DNA of 16,285 nt from Candidatus Omnitrophota bacterium (GTDB lineage: Bacteria; Omnitrophota; Koll11; Gygaellales; Profunditerraquicolaceae): NCBI GenBank assembly GCA_028717765.1, contig JAQUNE010000013.1, positions 1 through 16,285 of the forward strand. The letters are read 5' to 3'. The position numbers and the translations under genes are program-made. The notes below the pieces were generated by a model, which was not told where the DNA came from, ran no database searches, and was given only the letters and a program-made list of their open reading frames with translations. This document shows, one piece after another, positions 1 to 7,577 of this stretch (position 1 is the stretch's first letter; the number at the start of each line of letters is the position of its first letter).

Positions 1-199
1 TTACGCGGTTTCCATGCGAGAGATCGCGAATTATTTTCGTTATAAAGGAGCTTGCCGTATTAATGTTGATTTACGTAACCAGTTTAACTTAGCGTTCCCC
101 TTGAGAAAAAATATAGCGAGAAATATACTCAGGGCCTTTAAAAGGGTCAATTCTTATTATAAATATCACGGGGCTAATTTAATTATTATTACTAAATAA
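1..199 (+). CDS. C-terminal end of an unidentified protein, possibly a SAM-dependent methyltransferase (5' truncated)
   Basis: The reading frame is open from base 2 to the TAA at 197-199, with no stop before the internal ATG at 14, so this is the last ~65 residues of a gene that begins outside the window, not a small gene. The tail is basic (many Arg and Lys) and ends in a hydrophobic strand, GANLIIITK. That ending resembles the last beta-strand of class I SAM methyltransferases found in glycan clusters. No catalytic motif lies inside the window, so the function is only a suggestion. The next gene starts one base after this stop, which implies co-transcription. Confidence 0.5.
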   Translation, partial: YAVSMREIANYFRYKGACRINVDLRNQFNLAFPLRKNIARNILRAFKRVNSYYKYHGANLIIITK

Positions 200-200
200 G

Positions 201-1235
201 ATGCCTACTTTACTAAAAAAAATAAATAGACAGTATTATCCTCATAAGAAGATCCACGCTTTACCTAAACTGGTAATGGTCGAACCATCGAGCGTATGTA
301 ATCTTAAGTGCCTGATGTGTGCAACACAGCAGAAGACCAGGGATTCGCGTTTCTTATCTCTTTTAGATTTTGAGAAAATTATCAAACAGTTTCCTGTGAT
401 AAAAGAACTTGTTTTTTGCGGGATTGGGGAGCCATTATTAAACCCGGAATTGTTTGAAATGATTAAATTAGCCAAAAAAAGAAATATCCGCTTTATGAAT
501 TTAATTACCAATGGAAAGCTCCTAACTAAAGAAAATGCAAATAAAATAATAGATTCTAGGGTGGATAGGGTTCAGATTTCAGTGCATAGTTTTTCTCAGG
601 AGGCTTTCAGTAAATTAAGGAATGACCTTTCGGAAAACTTGGAAGATTTAAAAAATAATATCAAGTATTTGGTTAGTTTGAAGAATGGCCGGAATCGTCC
701 GCAGGTAATCTGTACCGCGGTGATTACGAAAATTAATTTAGCTTTTTTGCTGGATTTTATTAGAGAGGCAAAGAAGCTTGGGTTAGATGGAGTAGAATTT
801 TTTCAGCTTACGACTTATAACGACTCTCTGAAGTATTTAAATGTTTCCAGAGGAAGTACGGTCTCTTTCATTAAAGAAGCAAAGAAATTAGCAAAAAAAA
901 TAAATTTAGAGATCGGCTTCTTAAGCGCAAATGACTACGGTAGATGCTATCAATTATGGAACTTTATCATGATTCATGCTGACGGCATGATCTCTCCGTG
1001 TAACGGCATCTTTCCTTTTGAAAATACCGGCTTAGGCAATATTTTGAGTATGCCCCTAGAGCGAATCTGGAATTCAGAGAATTACAATTTTTTAAGGGAA
1101 AGCCTGAAAAATAATCAGCTTAAGAATTGTCAGTATTGCGAGGTAGGTTATTCTTTGGAAGGAAGGAATTTTAAATGGTTTAAGAATTATTATCTTAGGC
1201 CAATAGCGAGAAAGATCAGTAGGAAAAATGTCTAA
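201..1235 (+). CDS. Radical SAM/SPASM-domain protein
   Basis: This 344-residue protein has the radical SAM cluster motif CxxxCxxC at C33, C37 and C40, followed by the SAM-binding GxGEP stretch (residues 74-78, GIGEP). This predicts a [4Fe-4S] enzyme that cleaves SAM to the 5'-deoxyadenosyl radical. The C-terminal third looks like a SPASM-type auxiliary cluster domain: C249, the motif DGMISPC ending at C267, the LGNI...W stretch near 278-290, and C310/C313. Only about four Cys are visible there, fewer than in classical two-cluster SPASM enzymes, so one auxiliary cluster is likely. Such proteins occur both in peptide modification and in glycan or lipid clusters. No precursor peptide gene is seen here, so a sugar, lipid or cofactor substrate is more likely, but it cannot be named. 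It is followed by an 8 bp overlap with the GT4 gene. Confidence 0.85.
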   Translation: MPTLLKKINRQYYPHKKIHALPKLVMVEPSSVCNLKCLMCATQQKTRDSRFLSLLDFEKIIKQFPVIKELVFCGIGEPLLNPELFEMIKLAKKRNIRFMNLITNGKLLTKENANKIIDSRVDRVQISVHSFSQEAFSKLRNDLSENLEDLKNNIKYLVSLKNGRNRPQVICTAVITKINLAFLLDFIREAKKLGLDGVEFFQLTTYNDSLKYLNVSRGSTVSFIKEAKKLAKKINLEIGFLSANDYGRCYQLWNFIMIHADGMISPCNGIFPFENTGLGNILSMPLERIWNSENYNFLRESLKNNQLKNCQYCEVGYSLEGRNFKWFKNYYLRPIARKISRKNV

Positions 1236-2397
1236 TCACAAAATTAAATTATTATTTATTCATCCTTCACTCTCAACCGGCGGAGCAGAAGAGCTGCGGT
1301 TTCTTGTATTAAGCAGGCTTAAGGCAAATCCAGACTACGATTTGAAGGTTTGTTGCATAGAGGAGGTTGGAGAGATAGGCAGGAAGATCGAGGCATTAGG
1401 AATCGAGGTGTTTTGTCTAAAGCGGTCTTCTAAGCCTTTTAATTTTTTTACAACATTGGCTTTATTTATGTATTTAAAGAGAAATAAATTTGATATTGTG
1501 CAAACTTCGCTTTTTAATGCAAATTTCCACGGCCGTATCGCAGCTTTTTTTGCCGGGGTGGCGATAAAGATTTCTGAAGAGCATAGCGAGCATTATCAAT
1601 ATAGGTCTTTTAAATTCGCACCATATGTTTTAGCTGATAAAGGGCTCTCGTATATCACTGATAGAATAGTACCATGTTCGTACAACTTAATGAAACATAT
1701 CATGAAGCTAGAGCATATCTCGCATAGGAAATTTTTTCCTCTGGTTAATACTTTCGATGCGCAAAAGCTGAAGGTGAAAAAGGAATTAAGCCAGATGAGG
1801 AAAGAACTGGGATTATCTGAAAAAGACCAGATTATTGGGAATGTTGCTTCTTTGTCTTCCAGGAAGGGACAGGATAAGTTAATTAAAGCTTTTAAATTAA
1901 TCCGGAATTCATTTCCAGCGGCAAAATTGCTTTTCATCGGAAATGAACGCAAGGAATTTAAAGAAGGTTTGCTCGTACTTACAAAGTCGCTAGGATTAAA
2001 TGGCAGCGTATTATTTCTTGGCAGGAAAGAAAATATTGCGGATTACATCAATTTAATGGATGTTTTTGTGCTTTCATCTAATTTTGAAGGCATTCCTTTG
2101 GCTTTGCTTGAGGCAATGTATATGCGCAAGGCCGTTGTAGCAAGCAATATCGGTGGGATACCAGAAGTAATTACGCATGGAAAAAACGGCTTTTTAGTCG
2201 ATTCCGCAAGGCCAGAGTCAATAGCCCAAGCCGTAATCCAGCTTTTAAGCAATCAGGAAATGAAAAAACGGCTTGCAGACCAGGCCTTTGAAACGGTGCA
2301 AGGGCAATTTAATACCGAGGCATATGTTAAAAAGTTGGAAAATTTATATTCTCAGTTATTAAAGGAAAAGAATGTTACAATTCCAGGAAGAAATTAA
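1228..2397 (+). CDS. Family 4 glycosyltransferase (GT-B fold)
   Basis: The product is a 389-residue cytoplasmic or membrane-peripheral retaining glycosyltransferase. The N-terminal domain opens with LLFIHPSLSTGGAEE, the usual first strand and Gly-rich loop of GT4 enzymes. The C-terminal nucleotide-sugar domain starts near residue 202 (IGNVASLSSRKGQDKL) and carries the E-x7-E motif (E287 and E295, in FEGIPLALLEAM), then GIPEVI and NGFLV, all typical of GT4. The family transfers a sugar from a nucleotide donor to a growing glycan; donor and acceptor cannot be told from sequence. The ATG at 1228 lies inside the end of the SPASM gene (8 bp overlap) with AGGA at 1221-1224 just upstream, which suggests translational coupling. 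Its 3' end overlaps the methyltransferase by 26 bp. Confidence 0.92.
   Translation: MSNHKIKLLFIHPSLSTGGAEELRFLVLSRLKANPDYDLKVCCIEEVGEIGRKIEALGIEVFCLKRSSKPFNFFTTLALFMYLKRNKFDIVQTSLFNANFHGRIAAFFAGVAIKISEEHSEHYQYRSFKFAPYVLADKGLSYITDRIVPCSYNLMKHIMKLEHISHRKFFPLVNTFDAQKLKVKKELSQMRKELGLSEKDQIIGNVASLSSRKGQDKLIKAFKLIRNSFPAAKLLFIGNERKEFKEGLLVLTKSLGLNGSVLFLGRKENIADYINLMDVFVLSSNFEGIPLALLEAMYMRKAVVASNIGGIPEVITHGKNGFLVDSARPESIAQAVIQLLSNQEMKKRLADQAFETVQGQFNTEAYVKKLENLYSQLLKEKNVTIPGRN
2361..2366 (+). promoter_or_regulatory. Ribosome binding site (AAAGGA) for the methyltransferase
   Basis: AAAGGA lies 5 bases before the ATG at 2372 and inside the 3' end of the GT4 gene. It supports the start at 2372 despite the 26 bp overlap. 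Confidence 0.55.
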
Positions 2398-3340
2398 TAA
2401 CATTTACGAAAAGGCTTTAAAAAATGCCTCTCACCTTGAGTCTTGGCAAGGCCATTTCCTGGCGCGTAAAACAGAAGCAGAGATCTTAATCAATAAATTT
2501 AAGTTTAGTAAAAGCCTTATAGGTTTAGAGATAGGATGTGGGAATGCTTTTCAATCGGCATTAATTGCTTTGTTCTGTGGAAGGGTTTTTGCTACGGATA
2601 TATTCCGTGAAGCCAAGTCGCAACATTATTTCGGCACCAAGCAGGTAAAAGAATTGAAAGATAACTTAGGAGTAAAGAATATGGAACTGGTGAGCTGTTC
2701 TGCACTTAACCTGCCGTTTAGTGACGGATACTTTGATTTCGTCTATTCATCATCTGTGCTAGAACATATAAAAAATAGGGATCAGGCATTATCCGAGATA
2801 AGAAGGGTCTTGAAGCCAGATGGGGTAATGATTCTTACTGTACCTACACATATGCCTAGCCTTTATGCCTTTATGCATAGTTTTCTCTATATCATTTCCA
2901 GGATGAGTAATATTCTGACTCAGAGACAAAAACAGAAGATTGCTACAGTTTATTCCTCTAAAGGTACAAGAGAATCAACTTGGGCAAGATTTAGAAAAAA
3001 CCACCCATCGTTTCCTTTGCCTGAACCGCACGGCGATTACCCGAGCGTATTTCATGAATTTTTCCATCAGTTGCCATTAAAATGGTCAAAATTGCTAAAA
3101 AAATCTGGTTTTAGTATTCAGGACTATTTTTGCATGAATATTATTCCCTGGAGTTTGATTGAGCCCATATCAACTAAAAAAGCGGCACAAATATATTCAG
3201 GCTTAAAAAATTTTCACCTTAAGAATAAACCTAAGGTAATTATGAGCTATTGCGGATATCTAGTTTGTTTTATTTCCGGAAAAAATATTCCTAGTAAGAA
3301 TGTAGCTAATCGAAAGGTTGGTGGAGAGAGTGGAAAATAG
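2372..3340 (+). CDS. Class I SAM-dependent methyltransferase (Methyltransf_11 type)
   Basis: The 322-residue protein shows the canonical Rossmann methyltransferase motifs in order: motif I LEIGCGN (52-58) for SAM binding, an acidic residue at the end of strand 2 (D76 in FATDIF), ALNLPFSDGYFDFV (111-124), SSVLEHI (127-133), and the post-core LKPDGVMIL (147-155). The family methylates O, N or C atoms of small molecules; in this cluster a sugar hydroxyl or a lipid carrier is the likely acceptor, but that is inference. The C-terminal ~160 residues beyond the core (with an aromatic, His-rich stretch around 210-240) are longer than in minimal family members and may form the substrate cap. The start at 2372 is backed by the AAAGGA site at 2361. 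The end overlaps the next gene by 11 bp. Confidence 0.88.
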   Translation: MLQFQEEINNIYEKALKNASHLESWQGHFLARKTEAEILINKFKFSKSLIGLEIGCGNAFQSALIALFCGRVFATDIFREAKSQHYFGTKQVKELKDNLGVKNMELVSCSALNLPFSDGYFDFVYSSSVLEHIKNRDQALSEIRRVLKPDGVMILTVPTHMPSLYAFMHSFLYIISRMSNILTQRQKQKIATVYSSKGTRESTWARFRKNHPSFPLPEPHGDYPSVFHEFFHQLPLKWSKLLKKSGFSIQDYFCMNIIPWSLIEPISTKKAAQIYSGLKNFHLKNKPKVIMSYCGYLVCFISGKNIPSKNVANRKVGGESGK

Positions 3341-4253
3341 AATAACCTATTCATTAGTAGTCCCGGTTTATAATAGTTCAGGTACGCTGGTCCATCTTTA
3401 TGAACGAATCCAAGTGGTCTTTAAAAAATTACAAGAAACATACGAAATTATTTTTGTTGATGATGCCAGCAAGGATGATTCTTGGAAGGTCTTAGAAGGG
3501 CTGCATAATAGGGATAAACAGGTAAAAATTTTACAATTAAGCCGTAATTTTGGGCAGCATAATTCTATTATGTGCGGTTTTAATTTCGCGAATGGAGAAT
3601 ATGTTATTACCCTTGATGATGACCTGCAGAATCCTCCGGAGGAGATCACGAAACTGATAAAAAGGATTAAAGAAGGCTATGATGTTGTATATGGAACGTA
3701 TGTAAAGAAAAGGCATAATTTAATCAGAAATTTTGGTTCCAGGTTCATACAGTGGATGTATAAGAAGGTGTTTAGGCTTAAAAATAATCTTACATCTTTT
3801 AGGATTATCAAGAGTGAAATTGTGAAATCGATTATTAGCTTTGATAAGAATTATTGCTTTATTGATGGTTTATTGGCTTGGAACACTACTAACATTGGCT
3901 ATATTGAGGTGGAGCATAAAAAGAGAGAGCATGGAAGGTCCGGTTACAGTTTTTTAAAGCTCCTAAATCTCTCTATGAATATGGTCACTAATTTTTCAAT
4001 CGTCCCGCTTCAAATTGCTTCTATACTCGGATTTGTTTTCTCTATTTTTGGGTTTATTATGACAATCAGTATTTTCTTAAAAAAATTAATCTTTGATATC
4101 TCGGTCTCCGGGTATACCTCACTTATAATAGCGATTACTTTCTTCTCCGGGATTCAACTTTTTTGTTTAGGCCTGATTGGCGAATATATCGGGCGGATTC
4201 ATCTGAATATTAACGAAAAGCCGCAGTTTAGCATAAGAAAGAAGTTTTTGTGA
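3330..4253 (+). CDS. Family 2 glycosyltransferase of the polyprenyl-phosphate sugar synthase type (ArnC/GtrB/DPM1-like)
   Basis: With the GTG start at 3330 this is 307 residues. The GT-A domain starts immediately with SLVVPVYN, followed by FVDDASKDDSW (43-52) and the metal-binding DDDLQNPPEEI (96-106). The HGRSGYSFLKLL stretch (201-212) is typical of the GtrB/ArnC branch. Two membrane helices follow, roughly 226-253 and 261-287, and then GEYIGRIH, the characteristic cytoplasmic tail. Members transfer a sugar from a nucleotide donor to undecaprenyl or dolichyl phosphate at the inner face of the membrane, giving a lipid-linked donor. The obvious users are the PMT-type enzymes at 7578 and 15594. 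Upstream in-frame starts exist at TTG 3318 and GTG 3321. I prefer 3330 because GGAG (3323-3326) precedes it and family members begin only a few residues before SLVVPVYN; the spacing is short (3 nt), so the choice is moderate. Confidence 0.9.
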   Translation: MENRITYSLVVPVYNSSGTLVHLYERIQVVFKKLQETYEIIFVDDASKDDSWKVLEGLHNRDKQVKILQLSRNFGQHNSIMCGFNFANGEYVITLDDDLQNPPEEITKLIKRIKEGYDVVYGTYVKKRHNLIRNFGSRFIQWMYKKVFRLKNNLTSFRIIKSEIVKSIISFDKNYCFIDGLLAWNTTNIGYIEVEHKKREHGRSGYSFLKLLNLSMNMVTNFSIVPLQIASILGFVFSIFGFIMTISIFLKKLIFDISVSGYTSLIIAITFFSGIQLFCLGLIGEYIGRIHLNINEKPQFSIRKKFL

Positions 4254-4260
4254 TAAGAAC

Positions 4261-4986
4261 ATGAACCTGATAAAGTATTTAGCATGGGATTCCCGTTTTT
4301 TCGGTGCCAAAATCGGAAGTATCATTACTTCTGGTAAACAGGTGCCGCTTGGCCAAATTAGAGGCGCGCTTAAGCAAGCAAGAAAAGAAAATTATGAGTG
4401 TTTGTATTCGGAGATACCCATTTCAAAAGTGCACCTACTAAAAGGTATTTTTGAAAATGATTTTTTACTCGTGGATTTTAAAGTTACTCTTAGGAAACCA
4501 CTACAATTCAAAAATATAAAAAAATGTTCCAGAATTGAGAATGTCAGGGGAGATGCCGGGTATTTCAGAAATTTAACGGGTTTATCGGATCAGTTAGCAA
4601 TGTATAGCCGTTTCAGCCGTGATCCGCGCTTCGGCAAAATACAGGCCAAAAGACTGTATAGAGAATGGGTAAGAAAATCACTTTTTTCTAATTTTAGTGA
4701 TTATTTTTTGATTTATAAGAATAAGCATATACCTGAGGCTTTTCTTACGATTAGAATGAAAAAAAACCTTCCTTTTATAGACCTCATCGGTGTGTCCAGG
4801 GAAATGAGGGGTAAGGGGGTCGGAGGCAAGCTGCTAAGTTATGCAGAACAAGAATTATACAAAAAAGGTTTTAGGCAATTAAAAGTAGTTACCCAAGGGG
4901 CGAATAAGAAAGCTCTAAGTTTTTATGAACATAAAGGCTTTAGAATTGAAAAAACTACTCTTTATTTCCATAAATGGCTAAATTAA
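4261..4986 (+). CDS. wecD: TDP-4-amino-4,6-dideoxygalactose N-acetyltransferase (WecD/RffC-like, GNAT)
   Basis: This 241-residue protein is predicted to acetylate the 4-amino group of TDP-Fuc4N using acetyl-CoA, giving TDP-Fuc4NAc. The N-terminus AWDSRFFGAKIG (8-19) is the signature opening of WecD-like acetyltransferases. The C-terminal GNAT domain has the acetyl-CoA loop RGKGVG (183-188), then TQGANKKALSFYEHKGF (211-227), in which Y222 occupies the usual general-acid position. The stretch YSRFSRDPRF (115-124) also recalls the substrate-side region of WecD. E. coli WecD is about 224 residues, so the length fits. The call is strongly reinforced by the next gene, a WecE homologue overlapping by 13 bp; in Enterobacteria the two genes are also adjacent. 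The acetylated product rather than another N-acyl sugar is inferred from homology. Confidence 0.85.
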   Translation: MNLIKYLAWDSRFFGAKIGSIITSGKQVPLGQIRGALKQARKENYECLYSEIPISKVHLLKGIFENDFLLVDFKVTLRKPLQFKNIKKCSRIENVRGDAGYFRNLTGLSDQLAMYSRFSRDPRFGKIQAKRLYREWVRKSLFSNFSDYFLIYKNKHIPEAFLTIRMKKNLPFIDLIGVSREMRGKGVGGKLLSYAEQELYKKGFRQLKVVTQGANKKALSFYEHKGFRIEKTTLYFHKWLN

Positions 4987-6140
4987 ATACAGAAAAAAAG
5001 TTCAAAATTCCCTTTAATCGCCCGACTCTAGCGGGAAAAGAAATAGAATATATCGTTAAAAGCGTGAAAAGCGGGCATGCCGCCGGAGACGGATTGTTTA
5101 CAAAGAAATGCCATCTTTTCTTTGAGCGCAGATTTGCGGCGAGAAAGGTTCTTCTTACTAGCTCATGTACTGCTGCCCTTGAAATGGCAGCGATTCTTTT
5201 TGATATTCAACCTGGCGATGAAGTGATCTTGCCTTCTTTTACCTTTGTTTCTACGGCTAATGCTTTCTATATGCGCGGAGCCAAGCTTGTATTTGCGGAC
5301 ATTAGGCCCGATACTCTTAATCTTGATGAAAGTAAACTCAAGGGGTTAATATCTAATCGTACAAAGGTAATTATTCCTGTGCATTACGCGGGAGTAGCAT
5401 GCGAAATGGACGAGATTATGAAAATTGCGCGTCAATCTAAGGCTTATGTCGTGGAAGACGCGGCACAGGGAGTAAATGCTAAATATAAAAATAAGTACCT
5501 GGGGACAATCGCAGATTTGGGAACTTATAGTTTTCATGAAACAAAAAATTATATCTGCGGAGAAGGCGGGGCAATCGTAATTAATAATGATAAATTCATT
5601 GAAAGGGCAGAGATCATTAGAGAGAAAGGAACTAACCGAAGTAAATTTTTCCGAGGGGAAGTGGATAAGTATACCTGGGTAGATATAGGGTCTTCTTATC
5701 TTCCTTCTGATATTTTAGCGGCGTATCTCTACGCACAGTTAGAAAAAATGGATGAGATCGATAAATGCAGAAAAAAAATATTTGACAGTTATTTAATTGG
5801 TTTACGACCCTTAGAAGAAAAAGGATATTTAAGGTTACCCTATGTTCCCACTTATTGCAAGAGTAATAGCCACCTTTTCTACATCCTTTTGAATAATTCT
5901 AAGACCCGAGATTCTTTGATGAACTATTTAAAGTCCAAAGGTATATTAGCGATTTTTCATTATCTGCCCTTGCATTTATCTAAGGTCGGAGCAGCCATTG
6001 GTTATAAAAAAGGAAACTTCCCGGTAACTGAAAGTGCTAGCGAAAGATTGCTTAGATTACCATTCTATAATGAGATGAAAAGTAATGACCAGCAAAAAAT
6101 CATTAATTTTATACAAACTTTTTTTAAAAGTAAATTATGA
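4974..6140 (+). CDS. wecE: TDP-4-keto-6-deoxy-D-glucose 4-aminotransferase (WecE/RffA-like)
   Basis: A 388-residue PLP enzyme of the DegT/DnrJ/EryC1/StrS family. It is predicted to transfer the amino group of glutamate to C4 of TDP-4-keto-6-deoxyglucose, giving TDP-4-amino-4,6-dideoxygalactose (TDP-Fuc4N), a precursor of enterobacterial common antigen in E. coli. Visible signatures are LLTSSCTAALEM (60-71), the cofactor-contacting EDAAQGV (161-167), and the Schiff-base lysine K191 in SFHETKNY. Long stretches such as IPVHYAGVACEMD, REKGTNRSKFFRGEVDKYTW and ESASERLLRLPFY match, from memory, the WecE subgroup rather than VioA or FdtB. Length matches the family (about 376). It overlaps wecD by 13 bp and its TGA overlaps the next ATG (ATGA). 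RmlA and RmlB, needed to make its substrate, are not in the window and must be encoded elsewhere. Base composition looks like that of the neighbours. Confidence 0.93.
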   Translation: MAKLNTEKKFKIPFNRPTLAGKEIEYIVKSVKSGHAAGDGLFTKKCHLFFERRFAARKVLLTSSCTAALEMAAILFDIQPGDEVILPSFTFVSTANAFYMRGAKLVFADIRPDTLNLDESKLKGLISNRTKVIIPVHYAGVACEMDEIMKIARQSKAYVVEDAAQGVNAKYKNKYLGTIADLGTYSFHETKNYICGEGGAIVINNDKFIERAEIIREKGTNRSKFFRGEVDKYTWVDIGSSYLPSDILAAYLYAQLEKMDEIDKCRKKIFDSYLIGLRPLEEKGYLRLPYVPTYCKSNSHLFYILLNNSKTRDSLMNYLKSKGILAIFHYLPLHLSKVGAAIGYKKGNFPVTESASERLLRLPFYNEMKSNDQQKIINFIQTFFKSKL

Positions 6141-7558
6141 AAGATATTCTTTTAATTAACCCTTGCGTAAACTACAAAGAGAATTGGGGAATAATCAGCA
6201 AATTCGCTGACAAAGTTCCTCCCTTAAATTTGCTTTACCTTCTTTCGTATATACATTCTAAAGGTTTTCAAGCTGATATCATAGATTGCAATATCGAAAA
6301 AAATCATGTAAATGCAATCCTGAAGAAAATAAAAGATGAAAATTATGCTTTCGTCGGATTTACGGTTACTACTCCTCTTGTCGAGAGGGTATATGAATTA
6401 TCAAAAATAATTAAAGAGAATCATCCCCGGATTATCCAACTTGCTGGTGGAGCCCACCCGACTTTTATGTCAGAAGATTTTTTACAGCATTCTAATATAG
6501 ATTATGTAGTGAGAGGAGAGGGTGAGATTACTCTTCTTGAATTGCTGGAGGGCAAAGAGGTTTCTCAAATTAACGGCTTGAGTTATCATCAGGGTAATAG
6601 ATTCATTCATAATCGTGACAGGGAACCGATTAAAGACCTAAATACTTTACCTATCCCTGAATATGGGCGCCTTCCGATTGTAAAATATCTTCCGAGTGTT
6701 GATACGGCTAAACGTCTGCCAGTTTTTCATCTTATGACAAGCAGGGGATGTCCGATGAAATGTATTTTTTGCGTCGGAAATTTAATGTTTAATAAGACTT
6801 GGCGCATGCAGTCCGCCGAGAGAATGCTTGAGGAATGCGAGATTGCCGTAAATAAGTTTGGGGCTAGACAAATTAGGTTTATTGATGATAACTTTGTTTT
6901 GAATAATAAAAGGGTAGAAGAATTTTCAAACGGCATGATCAAAAAGGGGTTACATAAAAAAGTGATCTGGTCATGTGCCGCGCGGGTAGACTCTGTTACA
7001 AAAGATATCCTGCCTTTAATGAAAAAAGCCGGATGTTTTCTAATTTATTATGGAATTGAATCCGGCAATGAAGGGATACTTAAGAAGATAAATAAGAAAA
7101 TTAATAAGCAACAGATTACCAGGGCGACGGGATTAACCAGAAAATCCGGCTTAGAGAGCAGGGCATCGTTTGTGATCGGGCTGCCCACAGAGACAGTAGA
7201 AAATATTTTGGAAACAATTGATTTTGCAAGGAACCTGGAATTGGATTATGCGAGTTTTTCTATTGCCGTGCCTTATCCGGGTACAGAGTTATATGAAATT
7301 GCTAAAAAAGAAAATAGGATAACTGACTCAAAATGGGACAGCTATATCCAAACTATCGGTTTTACAAAAAAGAGCCCCGTGTATTGTCCTTCCGGGATTT
7401 CAGAAGAAACCTTGAAGCGCATGCAAAAATACGCATTCCGCAGGTTCTACCTGGAGAAGAAACGGCTCTTCAGGAAATTGCTCGCTATGCGGCATAAAGA
7501 TGAGTTGGTCAGGGTTTATAATATTATCACCAAATATATATTAGGTTTAGGCCAATGA
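6137..7558 (+). CDS. Cobalamin-binding-domain radical SAM protein (first paralogue)
   Basis: This 473-residue protein has an N-terminal Rossmann-like B12-binding domain (about 1-140; ILLINP at the start, PPLNLLYLLSYI, VGFTVTTP, AGGAHPTF at 103-110, VVRGEGE at 124-130) and then a radical SAM domain with C205, C209 and C212 in SRGCPMKCIFC. Downstream are FIDDNF (248-253), YGIESG (305-310) and a C-terminal helical tail containing MQKYAFRRFYL (429-439). The DxHxxG cobalamin-ligand motif is not apparent, as in many members of this class, where B12 is bound without a protein His. The family includes methylases of unactivated carbon or phosphorus, cyclases and ring-contraction enzymes. Substrate is unknown; its position next to wecE suggests a sugar or lipid carrier. 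It is coupled to wecE by an ATGA overlap and is clearly paralogous to the gene at 10804. Confidence 0.88.
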   Translation: MKDILLINPCVNYKENWGIISKFADKVPPLNLLYLLSYIHSKGFQADIIDCNIEKNHVNAILKKIKDENYAFVGFTVTTPLVERVYELSKIIKENHPRIIQLAGGAHPTFMSEDFLQHSNIDYVVRGEGEITLLELLEGKEVSQINGLSYHQGNRFIHNRDREPIKDLNTLPIPEYGRLPIVKYLPSVDTAKRLPVFHLMTSRGCPMKCIFCVGNLMFNKTWRMQSAERMLEECEIAVNKFGARQIRFIDDNFVLNNKRVEEFSNGMIKKGLHKKVIWSCAARVDSVTKDILPLMKKAGCFLIYYGIESGNEGILKKINKKINKQQITRATGLTRKSGLESRASFVIGLPTETVENILETIDFARNLELDYASFSIAVPYPGTELYEIAKKENRITDSKWDSYIQTIGFTKKSPVYCPSGISEETLKRMQKYAFRRFYLEKKRLFRKLLAMRHKDELVRVYNIITKYILGLGQ

Positions 7559-7564
7559 TTTTAG

Positions 7565-7569
7565 AAAGG
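7565..7569 (+). promoter_or_regulatory. Ribosome binding site (AAAGG) deciding a TTG start
   Basis: AAAGG sits 8 bases before TTG 7578 in the 19 bp gap after the first B12 radical SAM gene. No ATG or GTG lies at a suitable place, and the family N-terminus begins right there, so it decides the TTG start. Confidence 0.5.
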
Positions 7570-7577
7570 TATCTCAA

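Noticed and set aside
14..199. Stand-alone 61-residue small protein, for example a radical SAM precursor peptide
   Set aside because: The frame is open through the left edge of the window and the sequence looks like the C-terminal tail of a larger enzyme, so it is a truncated gene.
1596..1952. Reverse-strand open frame of 118 codons (and similar ones at 10375-10704 and 13331-13615)
   Set aside because: They lie wholly or mostly opposite well-supported genes, have no recognisable domains and are antisense shadows.
3318..3329. TTG 3318 or GTG 3321 as start of the first GT2 gene
   Set aside because: Both remain possible, but GTG 3330 has GGAG just upstream and gives the usual short N-terminus before the first catalytic strand. 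The difference is only three or four residues.
4261..6140. Recent horizontal acquisition of wecD-wecE
   Set aside because: By eye the base composition and codon use (AT-rich, frequent AGG/AGA) match the flanking genes and there are no repeats or mobile-element remnants; an old transfer cannot be excluded.
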